The position numbers were made by a program, and so were the translations under genes. From assembly GCA_016617855.1 (NCBI GenBank), contig JAECUM010094169.1, positions 1 through 64,000 of the forward strand: DNA of 64,000 nucleotides, in the 5' to 3' direction. A model generated the notes under the pieces. The model ran no database searches. It worked only from the letters and a program-made list of their open reading frames with translations, and was not told where the DNA came from. Below, piece after piece: positions 22,933 through 34,710 of the stretch. This stretch comes from Megalonaias nervosa (lineage: Eukaryota > Mollusca > Bivalvia > Unionida > Unionidae). Positions within the stretch are counted from its first letter, which is position 1, and each line of letters opens with the position of its first letter.

Positions 22933-23052
22933 TCTATCCATCTATCAATCTATCTATCTATCTATGTATCTATTTATCTATCTGTCTGTCTGTCTCTATA
23001 TCTATTTATTTTCTATCTGTCTGTCCGTCTGTCCTTCCGTCCGTCTATCTAA
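22866..23052. repeat. (CTAT)n/(CTGT)n tetranucleotide microsatellite
   Basis: Imperfect TATC and TGTC units over about 185 bases. An open plus frame across it (72 codons of S/I/Y/L/C) is an artefact. Confidence 0.93.
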
Positions 23053-23264
23053 GTTAGGTCTGTCAGCTCATTGTAGGTACATGTCACCTCAACTCTAGAA
23101 TTCTAGCTTTTGGATTTGAACGTGGAGAATTATGATATAGATTTTTCGATCTAAACTCAACAATTGCTGCTCAAATCGTTTTGTACATGTTCAAATGAGA
23201 AATGAATTTTGTGGAACAAGGCTATAGTTGATAAAATACATAACCACTGTGAATGGAAGCTTTA

Positions 23265-23535
23265 TACTTTTGAGTAACTTAGTGGATATATTTTGAGTAG
23301 CTTAGAAAGCGGATAAAATATTCTGAGTTGCGTGGAAAGCGGATAAAGTAATTAGAGTAGTTTAGAAGGCGGATACAGTATTTGGAGTAGTTTAGAAAGC
23401 GGATACAGTACTTTGATTAGTTTAGAAAGCGGATACAGTACTTTGATTAGTTTAGAAAGCGGATACGGTATTTTGAACAGTTTAAAAAGCGGATGTAGTA
23501 TTTTGAGTATCTTAGAAAACAGATACAGTAAAGAA
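23265..23535. repeat. Minisatellite, ~30-bp unit (about 9 copies)
   Basis: The unit 'tttagaaagcggatacagta' plus 'ttttgagtag' is repeated. Two adjacent copies near 23400-23460 are identical. Confidence 0.88.
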
Positions 23536-24117
23536 TGAATTTAACATTTTTAATTAGTTTCATCGCGAAGCACCTTTACATAGAGGAAAAAGTGTGAAAA
23601 TGTTGGGAATATTTATTGTAAAAATATTTTTATTTGTTTTCTATAGTATCAGTTTTTGCCTGATAAAGTGATCAATGTATGTGCAACAGTCTGTAAGGTT
23701 TATACACTTTAGACCACATTATTATGATGTATCTGTTCCTGATATGTGCTGGTTACCTGTGCGATGTTAATATACCTCACTTTGTCAGCGACATCCTAAC
23801 TGGCATTTTAGAGACTTTACAGTTTTCATTTGATTGATGTTTCTTCTTTTCAGCTTATGACCATGCCTAGTATTTTATTTCCCCTTTGACATGCTGATCT
23901 TTAAAGTTCTAATAGTCTAAACAAATGTAAACGTATTACAAAGTATATTTGCATCTTCTCTGTCAAGCAGTGAACAACATTATCTTGAACGTATTGTCGT
24001 TGTAGGCATCTGTCTTCATTTACTCGTTTCTTTGGAATCTATCGGCTGATAAATATCTTTTATTTTTGTTGGTGGATTTATTCCTTTACAACAGTTGTTC
24101 AGTATATGTTACAGGGG
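23536..24117. other. No feature seen
   Basis: AT-rich sequence without array, motif or supported frame. Confidence 0.45.
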
Positions 24118-24335
24118 TACTGGGTGGCCGAGTGGTCTATGCGTTGGCCTTTGCATATCTCACACCTCACCTCTGTCCGCGCGAGTTCAATTCTCAGCTT
24201 GACCAATGCTGATATGTGAGAAAGCTTGCCAGTATCTTCCCATGGATCGGTGTTTTTTCACGGTTTCTTCCTCCATCATTATTTATAGTCTATGATGTGA
24301 TAATAGTGGCATTAAACCCGAGAAAACAAACCAAT
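24118..24335 (+). mobile_element. SINE family B copy
   Basis: The head 'gggtggccgagtggtctatg' and the worn B box 'cgagttcaattctca' are followed by 'tgagaaagcttgccagtat', 'ttcttcctccatcatt' and 'ggcattaaacccgag'. It lies 85 bases upstream of another copy in the same orientation. Confidence 0.85.
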
Positions 24336-24372
24336 CTATATACGTTGATAATCGTGCAAAACAATTCCTCCC

Positions 24373-24376
<4 letters not shown>

Positions 24377-24422
<46 letters not shown>

Positions 24423-24658
24423 GCCGAGTGGTCTAAAGCGCTGACCGTTACGGATCACTGCCATCTCACCTCTGTCTGTGTAAGTTCGAGTCCAGACTCG
24501 GCTAACGTGGGTACGTGAGAAAGCCTGCCAGTAGCTTCTCGTGGGTCGGTGGTTCTCCCCGGGATTTTCCAGGGTTCTTCCTCCACCATTAATACTGGCC
24601 GCCATGTATAGCCTATCTTGTGCTGAAAAATGGCGTTAAACCCTGTAACAACAACAAC

Positions 24659-24697
<39 letters not shown>
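24377..24697 (+). mobile_element. SINE family B copy inserted in a (CT)n microsatellite
   Basis: The element at about 24420-24659 has the A-box region 'tagccgagtggtctaaagcg' and B box 'taagttcgagtccag'. These are followed by 'gtgggtcggtggttctcccc', 'ctggccgccatgtatagcct', 'tgaaaaatggcgttaaacc' and a CAA tail. (CT)n lies on both sides, at 24377-24419 and 24660-24697. The simplest reading is insertion into one CT tract with duplication of part of it. Confidence 0.9.
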
Positions 24698-24702
<5 letters not shown>

Positions 24703-25351
24703 TAAGCTAAAAGTTATATTGTCTTTCAAACACGAACTAACAAGAGGTGTTCCTAGTTTCAAAGCTGTGTTACATCTGACCCCAGTCTAACTTATTTCCA
24801 ACCACAGTCTTGTAGCCTCATGATATTTTGTTAATTACGTCTTTGCATATGTTGGAGCGATATCGATTTAGTACTCACGTGCTAGCCAGATCACGAGAAG
24901 GAAACAAACAGGCAAAAAATCTGATCAGTTTTATTTGTTTTGAGTGAACTGTACTCGGAGGGATAGACATTGAATATTGTATTGATTTCAACAAGGCAAA
25001 TTATCACAAGGACCGAAACACTTTGAAACACCAGGTTTAATATTTCCGTTGGATTAATTATTAATTGACATCTCGGCACAATACAATAATTCTATACTGG
25101 CATTCTAATGTCAGACAATACGCTTTGATGTATGATAATGTGTCATTCATTTTATTAAGGAACCTTTTCTTGATGTCTGGAATTAAAATTCTGCCACTGA
25201 TTTTTTTCTTGTGGACACTGCGGCGACTTTGACAATCGAGAGGTCAATTGAACATTTTACTCGAGTGTGTTTATGAAGTCATGAAAAGTCCAATGTACGA
25301 AGAACCACTTTGTGTTAATTGTTTAAGATGAAACATCTGATAATATTTATA
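24698..25351. other. No feature seen
   Basis: No supported gene or array. Confidence 0.45.
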
Positions 25352-25503
25352 TAGGGTTGACATACGTCCTCCTTTTTCGGGACAGGTCCTCCTTTTTCGG
25401 GACAGGTCCTCCTTTTCGGTTCTAAACTCTCTGTACAGATACTGATTCAGATTCACACTCTCCTGAGTGTCCTAAGTTTAAAAGTTCAAACATGGTAACC
25501 CTA
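25352..25503. mobile_element. Candidate small inverted-repeat element with 20-bp internal triple repeat
   Basis: The left end is TAGGGTTGACATA. The right end, reverse complemented, is TAGGGTTACCATG, so about 10 of 13 bases match. Inside, 'gtcctcctttttcgggacag' occurs three times in a row. Target duplication is not visible, so the call is tentative. Confidence 0.4.
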
Positions 25504-25703
25504 CTTTAGACTCCAGAACAGGTACACGTATTTTATGTTAAATGGTTCACGTCAGTACTAGTTTTCAAAAAAAGGATATAAATTTACTAATTATTTATAG
25601 AACGGGTAACCAAAAAGTGATTCCTGGAAAGCCGTTTCCTAAATAAGTTTCGAATGACTCAAATGGGACGAGAAATCAGCTCTGGATCTTTCTATTGAAA
25701 TGA

Positions 25704-25705
<2 letters not shown>

Positions 25706-25750
<45 letters not shown>
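25706..25750. repeat. (GA)n microsatellite
   Basis: About 22 GA units. Confidence 0.95.
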
Positions 25751-25754
<4 letters not shown>

Positions 25755-25884
25755 TATCACGCATATTACAGCATCTTTTTAATCGTCCCCTGTTAAACCT
25801 AGGTCTTCAGGTACGGAGCCTGCACACACCAATCCCGATAACCATTCGTCTAAATGCAAATCCCTAAATAGGATGGAAAATAGT

Positions 25885-26112
25885 CGTGGATATATGCACA
25901 CACTCGCTCGGCGACTCAGTAAGTAACTCTCAACTAAATACAGTCACCCTCAGACACTCGCTCAGCAACACAGTAATTAACTCTCAACTAAATGCAGTCA
26001 CCCTTCGTCACTCGCTAAGGGACACAGTATTTAACTCTCAACTTATTTCACAATCACCCTTCGACACTCGCTCATGGACACAGTAATTAACTTTCAGCTA
26101 AATACAAAGTCA
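25885..26112. repeat. Minisatellite, ~54-bp unit (4 copies)
   Basis: The unit contains 'acactcgctcagcgacacag' and 'taattaactctcaactaaat' with 'acagtcaccct'. It is repeated four times. Confidence 0.88.
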
Positions 26113-26665
26113 CCCCCGATTGCACCGACAGAAAACCGAAGTTAATATATACTGTGCCATATATACACTAAACAGAGCGGAGTTTGCTATCAATGGATTT
26201 TCAAAAAGGAGGATGCATGATCATACGAAGTGAAACTGTATCACGAAAAATAATATTATCATACCGATTAGAAGTGTAATTCGACTTTAGGGAGCCCATT
26301 TATAAAGCATTTTCCCAGCGTTTAAAGCTATCAAACTCTTGCACAGCGGTGAAATAACTTTCAAAAACTCAAAACAAACACGTAAGTTAAAATCTGTAAG
26401 AACACCTGGGCTGTGTGCAAGTTTGAATGATAAGAGAAATCTACAGGAAAAGAGTTAAATATTGACATCAGACGAAAAACAGTTTATAGTTATCAGAATA
26501 GCAAAAGTTTATCCAAAATTAACCTTCAATGTGCGGTGATCCGTGTAAAAACGTAATACACGTGCGGAGAATGAAACTGTTTTGACCTGATGCCAAGTCA
26601 AAAATAAAGGACGGAAACCATGCGTAACGAAAAAACGCCATCTGAGATCAGAAAGTGCAATAAGT
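26113..26665. other. No feature seen; left flank of the LTR retrotransposon
   Basis: No gene or array. The last bases before the LTR are 'caataagt'. Confidence 0.45.
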
Positions 26666-27586
26666 TGTTACGAGTCTATGCTCTTAAAATAAGTAACAAA
26701 AGAGTGAAGACAACAAGCTTTGTAAAATGTAACAAATAATTTATTTCAATAGAATACAAAGTGCAAAATTAGAAAAAAGAACTTACGGTATTGCGAATTA
26801 AATCCAAAAAAATAATCCAAGAATTAAAGACACAAGTCCTAGTAATAAAAAGTCCTGAATAAAATTCAGTTCGAGTCCTGAAGAGATCCAAAACTGAAGG
26901 CGATGACGTGTCTGCTATATCCTACGAAGTACTGATGTGTCAACAGTCTCTTGTTGAATCACAGACATATTATTCCAGGTTTGAATTTAGTATAAATTCC
27001 AGTGAATGTCTTTATTCAAGAATTTTATCAGAGCACTTTTGTACTTTCAGAAAAAATAATCACTTGAATTCAATAATTTGAAGAAAATAAAATTCAGCCC
27101 AAACTGGTCACAACATAATACAACTTAAAGTGCTAGATGTTAAAGCACGACTGGTAAAATCCTTACAGTCACAAGATAATATAGTTCTCTGCTTGACCTC
27201 AGGTCACAATTAGCATTTTCTAAAAACAACCATTACCTAGTGGAAAATAACCTTCTACAATGATCTAATGAGCCTTGTTTAATAGCCTATAAAATTCACT
27301 TAGGAATCTCCAAAACCCTGACACTAATCAACAAATTTACTCTTTCTTGCTTAAATGAATAATAATCTTGATAATAAGCTCATGCACATAGAGAATAAAG
27401 AAGCTAATATTATGTGTTTACATAAATGAAAAAAAAATAAATAAAGAAGTCAATCAGATCAAGCAGAAATGAACTCAATTTTGGACAAGGTCAAGTCCAG
27501 CAAACAATGTTATATTACAATAACATGTAATGAAATAAAAAAAATTAAACCTAACAAACAAACAATTAAATTAAATATACATAATA
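26666..27586 (-). repeat. 3' LTR of the Gmr1-like element
   Basis: On the minus strand it starts TATTATGTATATTTAA (TG lost at the very start) and ends in TAGACTCGTAACA. It matches the right LTR closely: I counted 3 differences in one 97-base stretch around 26920-27020. The polypurine tract lies immediately upstream in element orientation. Confidence 0.9.
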
Positions 27587-29049
27587 CTTCCCCTCATAAA
27601 GAAAAAGAAAGATTTACACAATAATGTAATGTGTCGAATTTTGAAGAAGTATTGGATCCTAAAGTTGAATAGATTGTACATTAAAATTTTATCATAGTCA
27701 AGCTAGAAAAGTCTTTGAGAAAGTTCACTTTCAGATTTCCCTTGTTTCATCTGTGAAACACAAAAGGGCCTACGTTTAAGCTTCAGTGGAATTGACCCAG
27801 TCATCGTAACGGTATATTGGCAGAGAGTACATTAGAACTACGACCGTATCTGTTGGGAGAGGACCTTATGTCAAATAATTGATCTTCAAAGTAAAGCCAA
27901 TTGCATCATATCCTAGGCTGTCAAAACTGATGAAAGACATGATTATTTTCGGAAAAATTTAGGAACAGTTGTTTTCGATTGGTCAGTTAAAATTAAGGCG
28001 TACACTTTGAAAGTAATTTGAATTTAAGGTAGCGACTTGGCTCAGAATTCTTTAGTCCAATTTTGCTTGCGAGAAGTTGAATAGTTGAATTTGAGACTCT
28101 GGTGGAAACCTGTAAATAGTGTTTTCCCCGTTAACAAAGTAAAGAGGCCAGATAGCTGTCTTGAAAGGAAAAGACAGGCTATAGTGCTAGTAAACACGGT
28201 TTGTGTGGAAAAGAAACAGCATTAAGGTACGCAATTTTATTTTCCATGTAATTTTCTATTTTGTTATTTGGTTTTATGCAAATGTGTAGCATTTCATAGG
28301 GATTCATGATGTAATCCATATATTCAATGTGTAGAATTTCTTATGGTTATACGAATTAATTTCCTTTGTCTGTAGGGTGATACTGTTTATCGTGAGTTAA
28401 TGATAATTGCATATTTATATATGATTTTGTAATGCTCAAATGATCTTGGCTACTGTAAGCTAGAATTTAGTGAATCTTGTGCAATATTAATCGAGCATTT
28501 ATCTTATTGAGTGGAACTGGCTAGCTAGGTGTAAAAAGTCGTATAGTAACGTCTGCTGATATATACGGCAGCATCGTTTGTATACAGAACACGTGTCAAT
28601 TGCTAATCAATTGCCGAGTGGAACAGGGACGATGATCTGTTTAATTAAGGTCAGACTTGGACGTATATTGTAATAGTCACGTGTACTAGAGATAACAGTT
28701 GTACCTTACCTCAAATACAGTAAATTTGTAAGGACCGTTCATCGTTAAGGTCATCTTATGTCAGAATTTATGCAGTGTGGATAGCTATTTACGTTTCTGA
28801 ATAACGGAAGTGAGAGATTTTATGTATACGGATAGGTAGTGAAACATATACAGCTTTAGTCGTAATCTTGTCATTTAAGGGAATAGCTTTCTATATTCCT
28901 CCCCGAGAAACCCGACGAGGACAGTCCAAGAGGGAAGTCCGTGAATAGAGAGTTCAGAATAGAAGGGTCAAGAGGAAGAACCAAGCATACACGCTAGACG
29001 TGGAATACACAAAGTCAAGAGAGAACGAACCCAAATGATACAAGTCAGG
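27587..29049. other. Non-coding remainder inside the LTR element where reverse transcriptase would be expected
   Basis: No reverse-transcriptase or RNase H motif is seen on either strand. Much of 28.0-28.9 kb has a texture unlike the coding part and could be an insertion or a non-coding replacement. Only the purine tract next to 27586 is clearly element-derived. Confidence 0.5.
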
Positions 29050-29753
29050 CGTGGGCATTGTACTCTTTTCACCGCTCGTTACCATCACTCAAAAGTTCTC
29101 TCCATTGTAGTTCTGTCAAACCATAATTTCACTTTTTGATGCCAATTCAGCAAATTGCTGGATAATTCCAGACATAAAGTTTGACCTTGATCAGATTGGA
29201 CAGATTTGGGAAGGCCAAACTGAGTAAAAAAAACTTTATCAACGCTTTTACTATTGTTTTAGTTTTAATATTCCTCAAAGGAATTGCCTCTGGGAATCTT
29301 GTTGACGCACACATAATGGTCAACAAGTATTGGTTACCTGACTTGGGACCAACACAATCTACCATTATTCTGCTAAATGGTTCGTCAAATACAGGAATAT
29401 TATTGCAGATGAGCCTTAGGTATCTTCTGATTGGATTTTCCTATCATTTGACAAGTGTGACAAGATCTGCAATATTTACGAACATCACTTTTAATTTTTG
29501 GATAACAGAAGTGATTCAAGATCTTGTGATAAGTCTTAATAATCCTTAAATGACCAGCCAAAGGAGTTTCATGGGCCAAACTAACAATTTCCTGTCTGTA
29601 TGATTTTGGAACTTCAATTTGATAGTTCACTGACCACTTGTCACCAGCAGGTACCTCGGGAGGTCTCCAGTTTCTCTTAAGAGTTCCATTTTTAATGACA
29701 TAACAGACAGGTACTTCAGTGGCTTCAGTTTCACTAATGGCCCTCTGAAACAA
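29050..29753 (-). pseudogene. Integrase relic (zinc-binding domain and start of catalytic core)
   Basis: 29753-29400 on the minus strand reads LAHETPLAGHLRIIKTYHKI, then PKIKSDVRKYCRSCHTCQ, the His-His-Cys-Cys zinc domain of retroelement integrases. 29365-29147 reads MVDCVGPKSGNQYLLTIMC and STRFPEAIPLRNI, the first strand region of the catalytic core with the first acidic residue (DCVGP). Another frame just beyond holds QSDQG, matching the second acidic site. The third catalytic residue and the C-terminal domain are not seen. Frame changes near 29380 and 29210 make it non-functional. Confidence 0.82.
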
Positions 29754-29777
29754 ACAGGAGATTTCAGGATCTTTTTC

Positions 29778-30425
29778 CTATTCGACGACAAGAGATTGTC
29801 GTTTGTCACCCTGATTAGGAAAAAGAGAATGAGTAGTAAAATGAGGATCACTGTGATCAATACCTTTTGATTGATCCAGACAAGGAGTGAAAGTGACTTC
29901 ATCAAAAGCCTGACCAATACATGTGTCAGCTAAAGGAATAGTTTCCGTATCAACATCATTTTCATGAGCTTTCTTTGCCATAGCTCTAGTAACTGCACAC
30001 GCTTGATATAAATCAGGGAATTCTTTTTCAATAGGATCAACTTTCTGATCCAAAGAAGGCTTGTCAGTTACAAGTGGATTAACCACAACCTTGTCACCAG
30101 CTAGGTCATTGCCTAATAATAAATGAATGTCCTCATTGGGTAAAGAAGATAATATTCCTACTGTCACAGGTCCTGAGACTGTCTGATGAGAAATTTACAC
30201 AATGGAGAGGAACATTAACAAAGCCGCATTCTACTTCCTGAATAAGAACACTCTCATTAGAAGAAGACTTCTTAGAAAAATGCAAAGCACCTGATAATAA
30301 AAGACTCTGAGAAGCTCCTGTGCCCTTAAAATTTTAATAGGGATAGGACTGGCCGACTCACCCAAGAGTGATGTAGAACCCTTCGACATGAATGGTTCAT
30401 AATTCTCCATAATAAAATCAGACTG
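29778..30425 (-). pseudogene. Retropepsin region and linker of pol
   Basis: Around 30330 the minus strand shows TGASQSLLLSGALHFSK, which fits the retropepsin active-site loop (D/S-T-G-A). However, the codon that should give the catalytic aspartate is broken by a frame change and an upstream stop. A later frame, 30167-29778, reads VGILSSLP, HLLLGNDLAGDKVVVNPLV and CAVTRAMAKK, a block that follows the protease in this element family. Proteolysis of the polyprotein would have been its role; this copy cannot do it. Confidence 0.75.
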
Positions 30426-30546
30426 GGGTTATATTAGACCCAACAAATGTATTGCTTTTAATACATCACCGTGACCTTGACCTCTTAGAAATAAGAGCTT
30501 TTCGAATAGGTCTGTCTTGATTCTAATGCTTATTTTTCAATTTGAA

Positions 30547-30588
30547 GCAATCATAAATAAAGTGTCCTTTCTTCATGCAATAGGTACA
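30547..30588 (-). pseudogene. CCHC zinc knuckle of gag
   Basis: On the minus strand the codons give C-T-Y-C-M-K-K-G-H-F-I-Y-D-C, an exact C-x2-C-x4-H-x4-C nucleic-acid-binding knuckle of retroviral-type nucleocapsids. A stop codon lies just upstream in the same frame, so it is not joined to the gag frame in this copy. Confidence 0.85.
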
Positions 30589-30676
30589 CTTAGGAAGAGA
30601 TTAGGATTTCTGATCAATCTTATCAGAAACTTGATTTCTAAACTTTGTGCCAGATTGAGATTTAGAAGGGCTTGTA

Positions 30677-31332
30677 TTAGGCTGAAATACTTTTCTTACC
30701 AGAAGACTGCTGAGTGGAAGACTTGCTTACAAAAGAAACTTTATGAGCTAAGGAATACTCGTCAGCAGTACGAGCAGCAAGGTTATGCTCATCAAGATAA
30801 GTCTTAATGTCACTATGGACGCAATTCTTGAATTCTTCAAGTGATACGAGTTGTCTGAGATTTTCATAATCTTGATCAACTTTTTTGGCTAAGCACCAAC
30901 TATCAAATAACTGCTCTTTTTCTCTTGCAAATTCGACATGAGTTTGTCCAGCTTCTTTTTTATAGTTCTTGAATCTTTGTCGATAAGCCTCAGGGACTAA
31001 CTCATATCCCTTTAAGATGCATTCCTTAACCAGATCATAGTCAGAACTCTGCTGTACTGACAGGGATATACAGATGTCTCGGGCTTTGCCAAAATGTGCA
31101 CTCTGTAATAATAGAGTCCAATGCTCCCTTGGCCATTTTGAAGTTTCAGCAATTTTTTTCAAAATGAGGAAAATATTTGTCTGCTTCTTTTGCACTAAAA
31201 GGGGGCACTAACCTAATATTCTTAGTAACATGAAAACGTGAATTTGTATGTAAAGTGGGGGTGCGCATTTCACTTGCCAGCTCTAATTCTTTTAATCTAA
31301 ATTGAAATTCTCTTTCTTCCTTCTCTTTTTGC

Positions 31333-31421
<89 letters not shown>

Positions 31422-31931
31422 TGCATTTGCATTTGTTTCTCTCTCTCTCCTCTTTCTCCAATAGCATTTTCCTCTCTCGTTCCTCCTTATCTAATTGCAT
31501 TTGCTTCTCCGCTTTGTCCATTTGCATTCTCCTCCCTTTCCTCTTTATCCAATTGCATTTGCTTTTCCTCTTTCTCCAATTGCATTCTCCTCTCTCTTTC
31601 CTTTTTATCTAATTGCATTTGTTTCTCTTCTTTCTCTTTCTCAACCTCAAGCTATCTTAACTCTTATTCCTTCTTCTATTTTAATTTTAATTCCTTTACT
31701 TTTATGTTAGAGTCTGATACAGACTTACTAATAAAATCAAAGCACTTTTATCCAAAACATTCTTTTCCACCAAATATTGGACCAAAATATTTTTTATTTC
31801 TTGCTTCGTTAAAGAAGCTTTTGCCTCAGAAAGATCATATTTTCTGGCAAGCTGAAGCAATTCATCTTTTTCAAGCAGCCTAACTGCTCCTGGGTAGGAT
31901 TTGAAAGAAAGATCTCCACTTTTGATGACAT
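30677..31931 (-). pseudogene. gag: gag polyprotein relic of the LTR element
   Basis: The protein would form the particle of the retrotransposon. A start codon at 31931-31929 is followed by MSSKVEIFLSNPTQEQL, then by a shifted frame with LLQLARKYDLSEAKASLTKQ, the usual N-terminal pattern of these gags. A long charged coiled-coil-like part (about 31650-31300), rich in K, E and R, contains a (GA)n expansion. The capsid-like part at 31195-30677 holds EHWTLLLQSAHFGKARDI and YELVPEAYRQRFKNYKKEAG, a segment shared by this gag type and by SCAN-like domains. A frameshift in a run of seven A residues near 31155-31165 separates the two halves, and another lies near the start. The gene is dead. Confidence 0.82.
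31341..31417. repeat. (CT)n microsatellite inside gag coding sequence
   Basis: A perfect run of about 38 CT units. On the coding (minus) strand it reads a long alternating Arg-Glu run within the gag coiled-coil part. Confidence 0.95.
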
Positions 31932-32086
31932 TGTAAAAAGCTTGCTGATTTCACTGAGGATTCTAAAATATGAAATAATACTTGGGATTTTAAAAATTAT
32001 GAATCTAGGGGAATTTAAATTTCAAAACAAAGTTTTCTGAAATATTTTAGTAAAATTCATATCTTAAGGACGAGCGCCCAGTTTTC

Positions 32087-33013
32087 TGTTGCGAGTCTAT
32101 GCTCTTAAAATAAGTAACAAAAAAGAGTGAAGACAACAAGCTTTGTAAAATGTAACAAATAATTTATTTCAATAGAATACAAAGTGCAAAATTAGAAAAA
32201 AAACTTACGGTATTGTGAATTAAATCCAAAAAAAATAATCCAAGAATTAAAGACACAAGTCCTAATAATAAAAAGTCCTGAATAAACTTCAGTTCAAGTC
32301 CCAAAGAGATCCAAATCTGAAGGCGATGTCCTGTCTGTTATAGCCTACGAAGTACTGATGTGTCAACAGTCTCTTGTTGAATCACAGACATATTATTCCA
32401 GGTTTGAATTCAGTATAAATTCCAGTGAATGTCTTTATTCAAGAATTTTATCAGAGCACTTTTGTACTTTCAGAAAAAATAATCACTTGAATTCAATAAT
32501 TTGAAGAAGAAAAACAAGTCAGCCCAAACTGGTCACAACATAATACAACTTAAAGTGCTAGATGTTAAAGCACGACTGGTAAAATCCCCACAGTCACAAG
32601 ATAATATAGTTCTCTGCTTGACCTCAGGTCACAATTAGCATTTTCTAAAAACAACCATTACCTAGTGGAAAATAACCTTCTACAATGATCTAATGAGCCT
32701 TGTATAATAGCCTACAGAATTCACTTAGGAATCTCCAAAACCCTGACACTGATCAACATATTTACTCCTTCTTGTTTAAATGAATAATAATCTTGATAAT
32801 AAGCTGATACACATAGAGAATAACGAAGCTATTATTAATTGTTTACATAAATGAAATTAAAATACTGAAAAATAGTCAATCAGGTCAAGCAGAAATGAAC
32901 TCAGTTTTCGACAAGGTCAAGTATAGCAAACAGTGTTACATTACAATAACCTATAATGAAATAAAAAAAAATTAAAACTTGCAAACAAACAATTAAATTA
33001 AATATACATAACA
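32087..33013 (-). repeat. 5' LTR of the Gmr1-like element
   Basis: On the minus strand it starts TGTTATGTATATTTAA and ends TAGACTCGCAACA. It has canonical TG...CA ends, and two more relatives occur in the window (34152-34275 and 37167-38095). Confidence 0.9.
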
Positions 33014-33107
33014 ATGTACAAAACATTTATATCCCGGTCAAGTTATACGTAGAGAAGGCAGTAAATAAAATACGTCATGAGATTGTTGTAGCTGGATACT
33101 GAAAAGA

Positions 33108-34151
<1,044 letters not shown>

Positions 34152-34275
34152 TGTTACGTGTCTAGGCTCATACAAAAGTAACAAGAAAAGAGTGAAGACA
34201 ACAAGCTTTGTAAAGTTTAACAAATAATTTATTTCCCTAGAAAAAACAAGGTAAAAATGAGAAAAAGAACTTACG
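34152..34275 (-). repeat. Truncated LTR of a Gmr1-like relative
   Basis: It begins 'tgttacgtgtctaggctc' and follows the outer end of the LTR at 26666 ('gtgaagacaacaagctttgt', 'aacaaataatttatttcc', 'gaacttacg'). The match stops at about 34275, where the virus-like relic begins. It is closer to the solo LTR at 37167-38095 than to the full element. Confidence 0.85.
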
Positions 34276-34562
34276 ATCAACTGCACTTACATATAGTCAA
34301 CTGCACTTATATATATATTGCGATCGCGTTCGGGCACAAATGATGCACGGGCATATGCCTTGGAAAACGTGAAGTTTGCAACATAACATTTCATTTTGTA
34401 TATTGGAAATCACACTTGTTCTCCTATGTTTTCTAATCGGTCCCCCACCATGTCTTAAATGTAGCATCGGAGTTAAGTTATGTAACCAGTTTCGCCGACC
34501 ATGCTAATCTGTCGCCAAGTATTATCGCGATCTGTGGCAAAGACTTGCAAGCACGAATATTT

Positions 34563-34710
34563 AAAATGTCAAGGAAATTGTCGACGATGTTGTCAAGGAA
34601 GGAGCAGATGATGTCATCACGGACAAATTCTATCTTGATTCGAAGCGATTGCTGTTTCTGATCCCATATTATAAAGATGATATTATAAAAAGTTCAGTTT
34701 GTATTTTATA
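34563..34710 (+). pseudogene. Unassigned coding-like segment of relic 1
   Basis: The plus strand reads VKEIVDDVVKEGADDVITDK and then FYLDSKRLLFLIPYY, an acidic helix-like stretch with coding-like codon choice. No family is recognised. It lies at the 5' side of the block. Confidence 0.35.

Larger units (their letters stand above)
26666..33013 (-). mobile_element. Ty3/Gypsy LTR retrotransposon of Gmr1-like gene order, decayed, no reverse transcriptase seen
   Basis: Two direct repeats of 921 and 927 bases (26666-27586 and 32087-33013) bound the element. Coding pieces all read on the minus strand, so the right LTR is the 5' LTR. The order seen is gag (31931-30677), CCHC zinc knuckle (30588-30547), retropepsin region (about 30425-29778), then integrase zinc-binding domain (29753-29400) and the start of the integrase core (to about 29050). 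Integrase directly after protease is the order of Gmr1-like elements, in which reverse transcriptase follows integrase. Here the ~1.5 kb left for it (29050-27587) shows no reverse-transcriptase motif. A purine tract 'atgaggggaag' (minus strand) directly precedes the 3' LTR. After the 5' LTR the minus strand has 'tgggcgctcgtcc', a possible primer site. Flanks 'aagt' and 'atgt' are at best a mismatched 4-bp target duplication. Confidence 0.88.

Noticed and set aside
31302..31883. 193-codon plus-strand frame rich in Ser/Leu/Phe
   Set aside because: It is the opposite-strand shadow of the CT/GA-rich gag coiled-coil region.
26662..33017. 'aagt'/'atgt' as a firm target-site duplication of the LTR element
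   Set aside because: One of four bases differs. It is kept only as a weak possibility.
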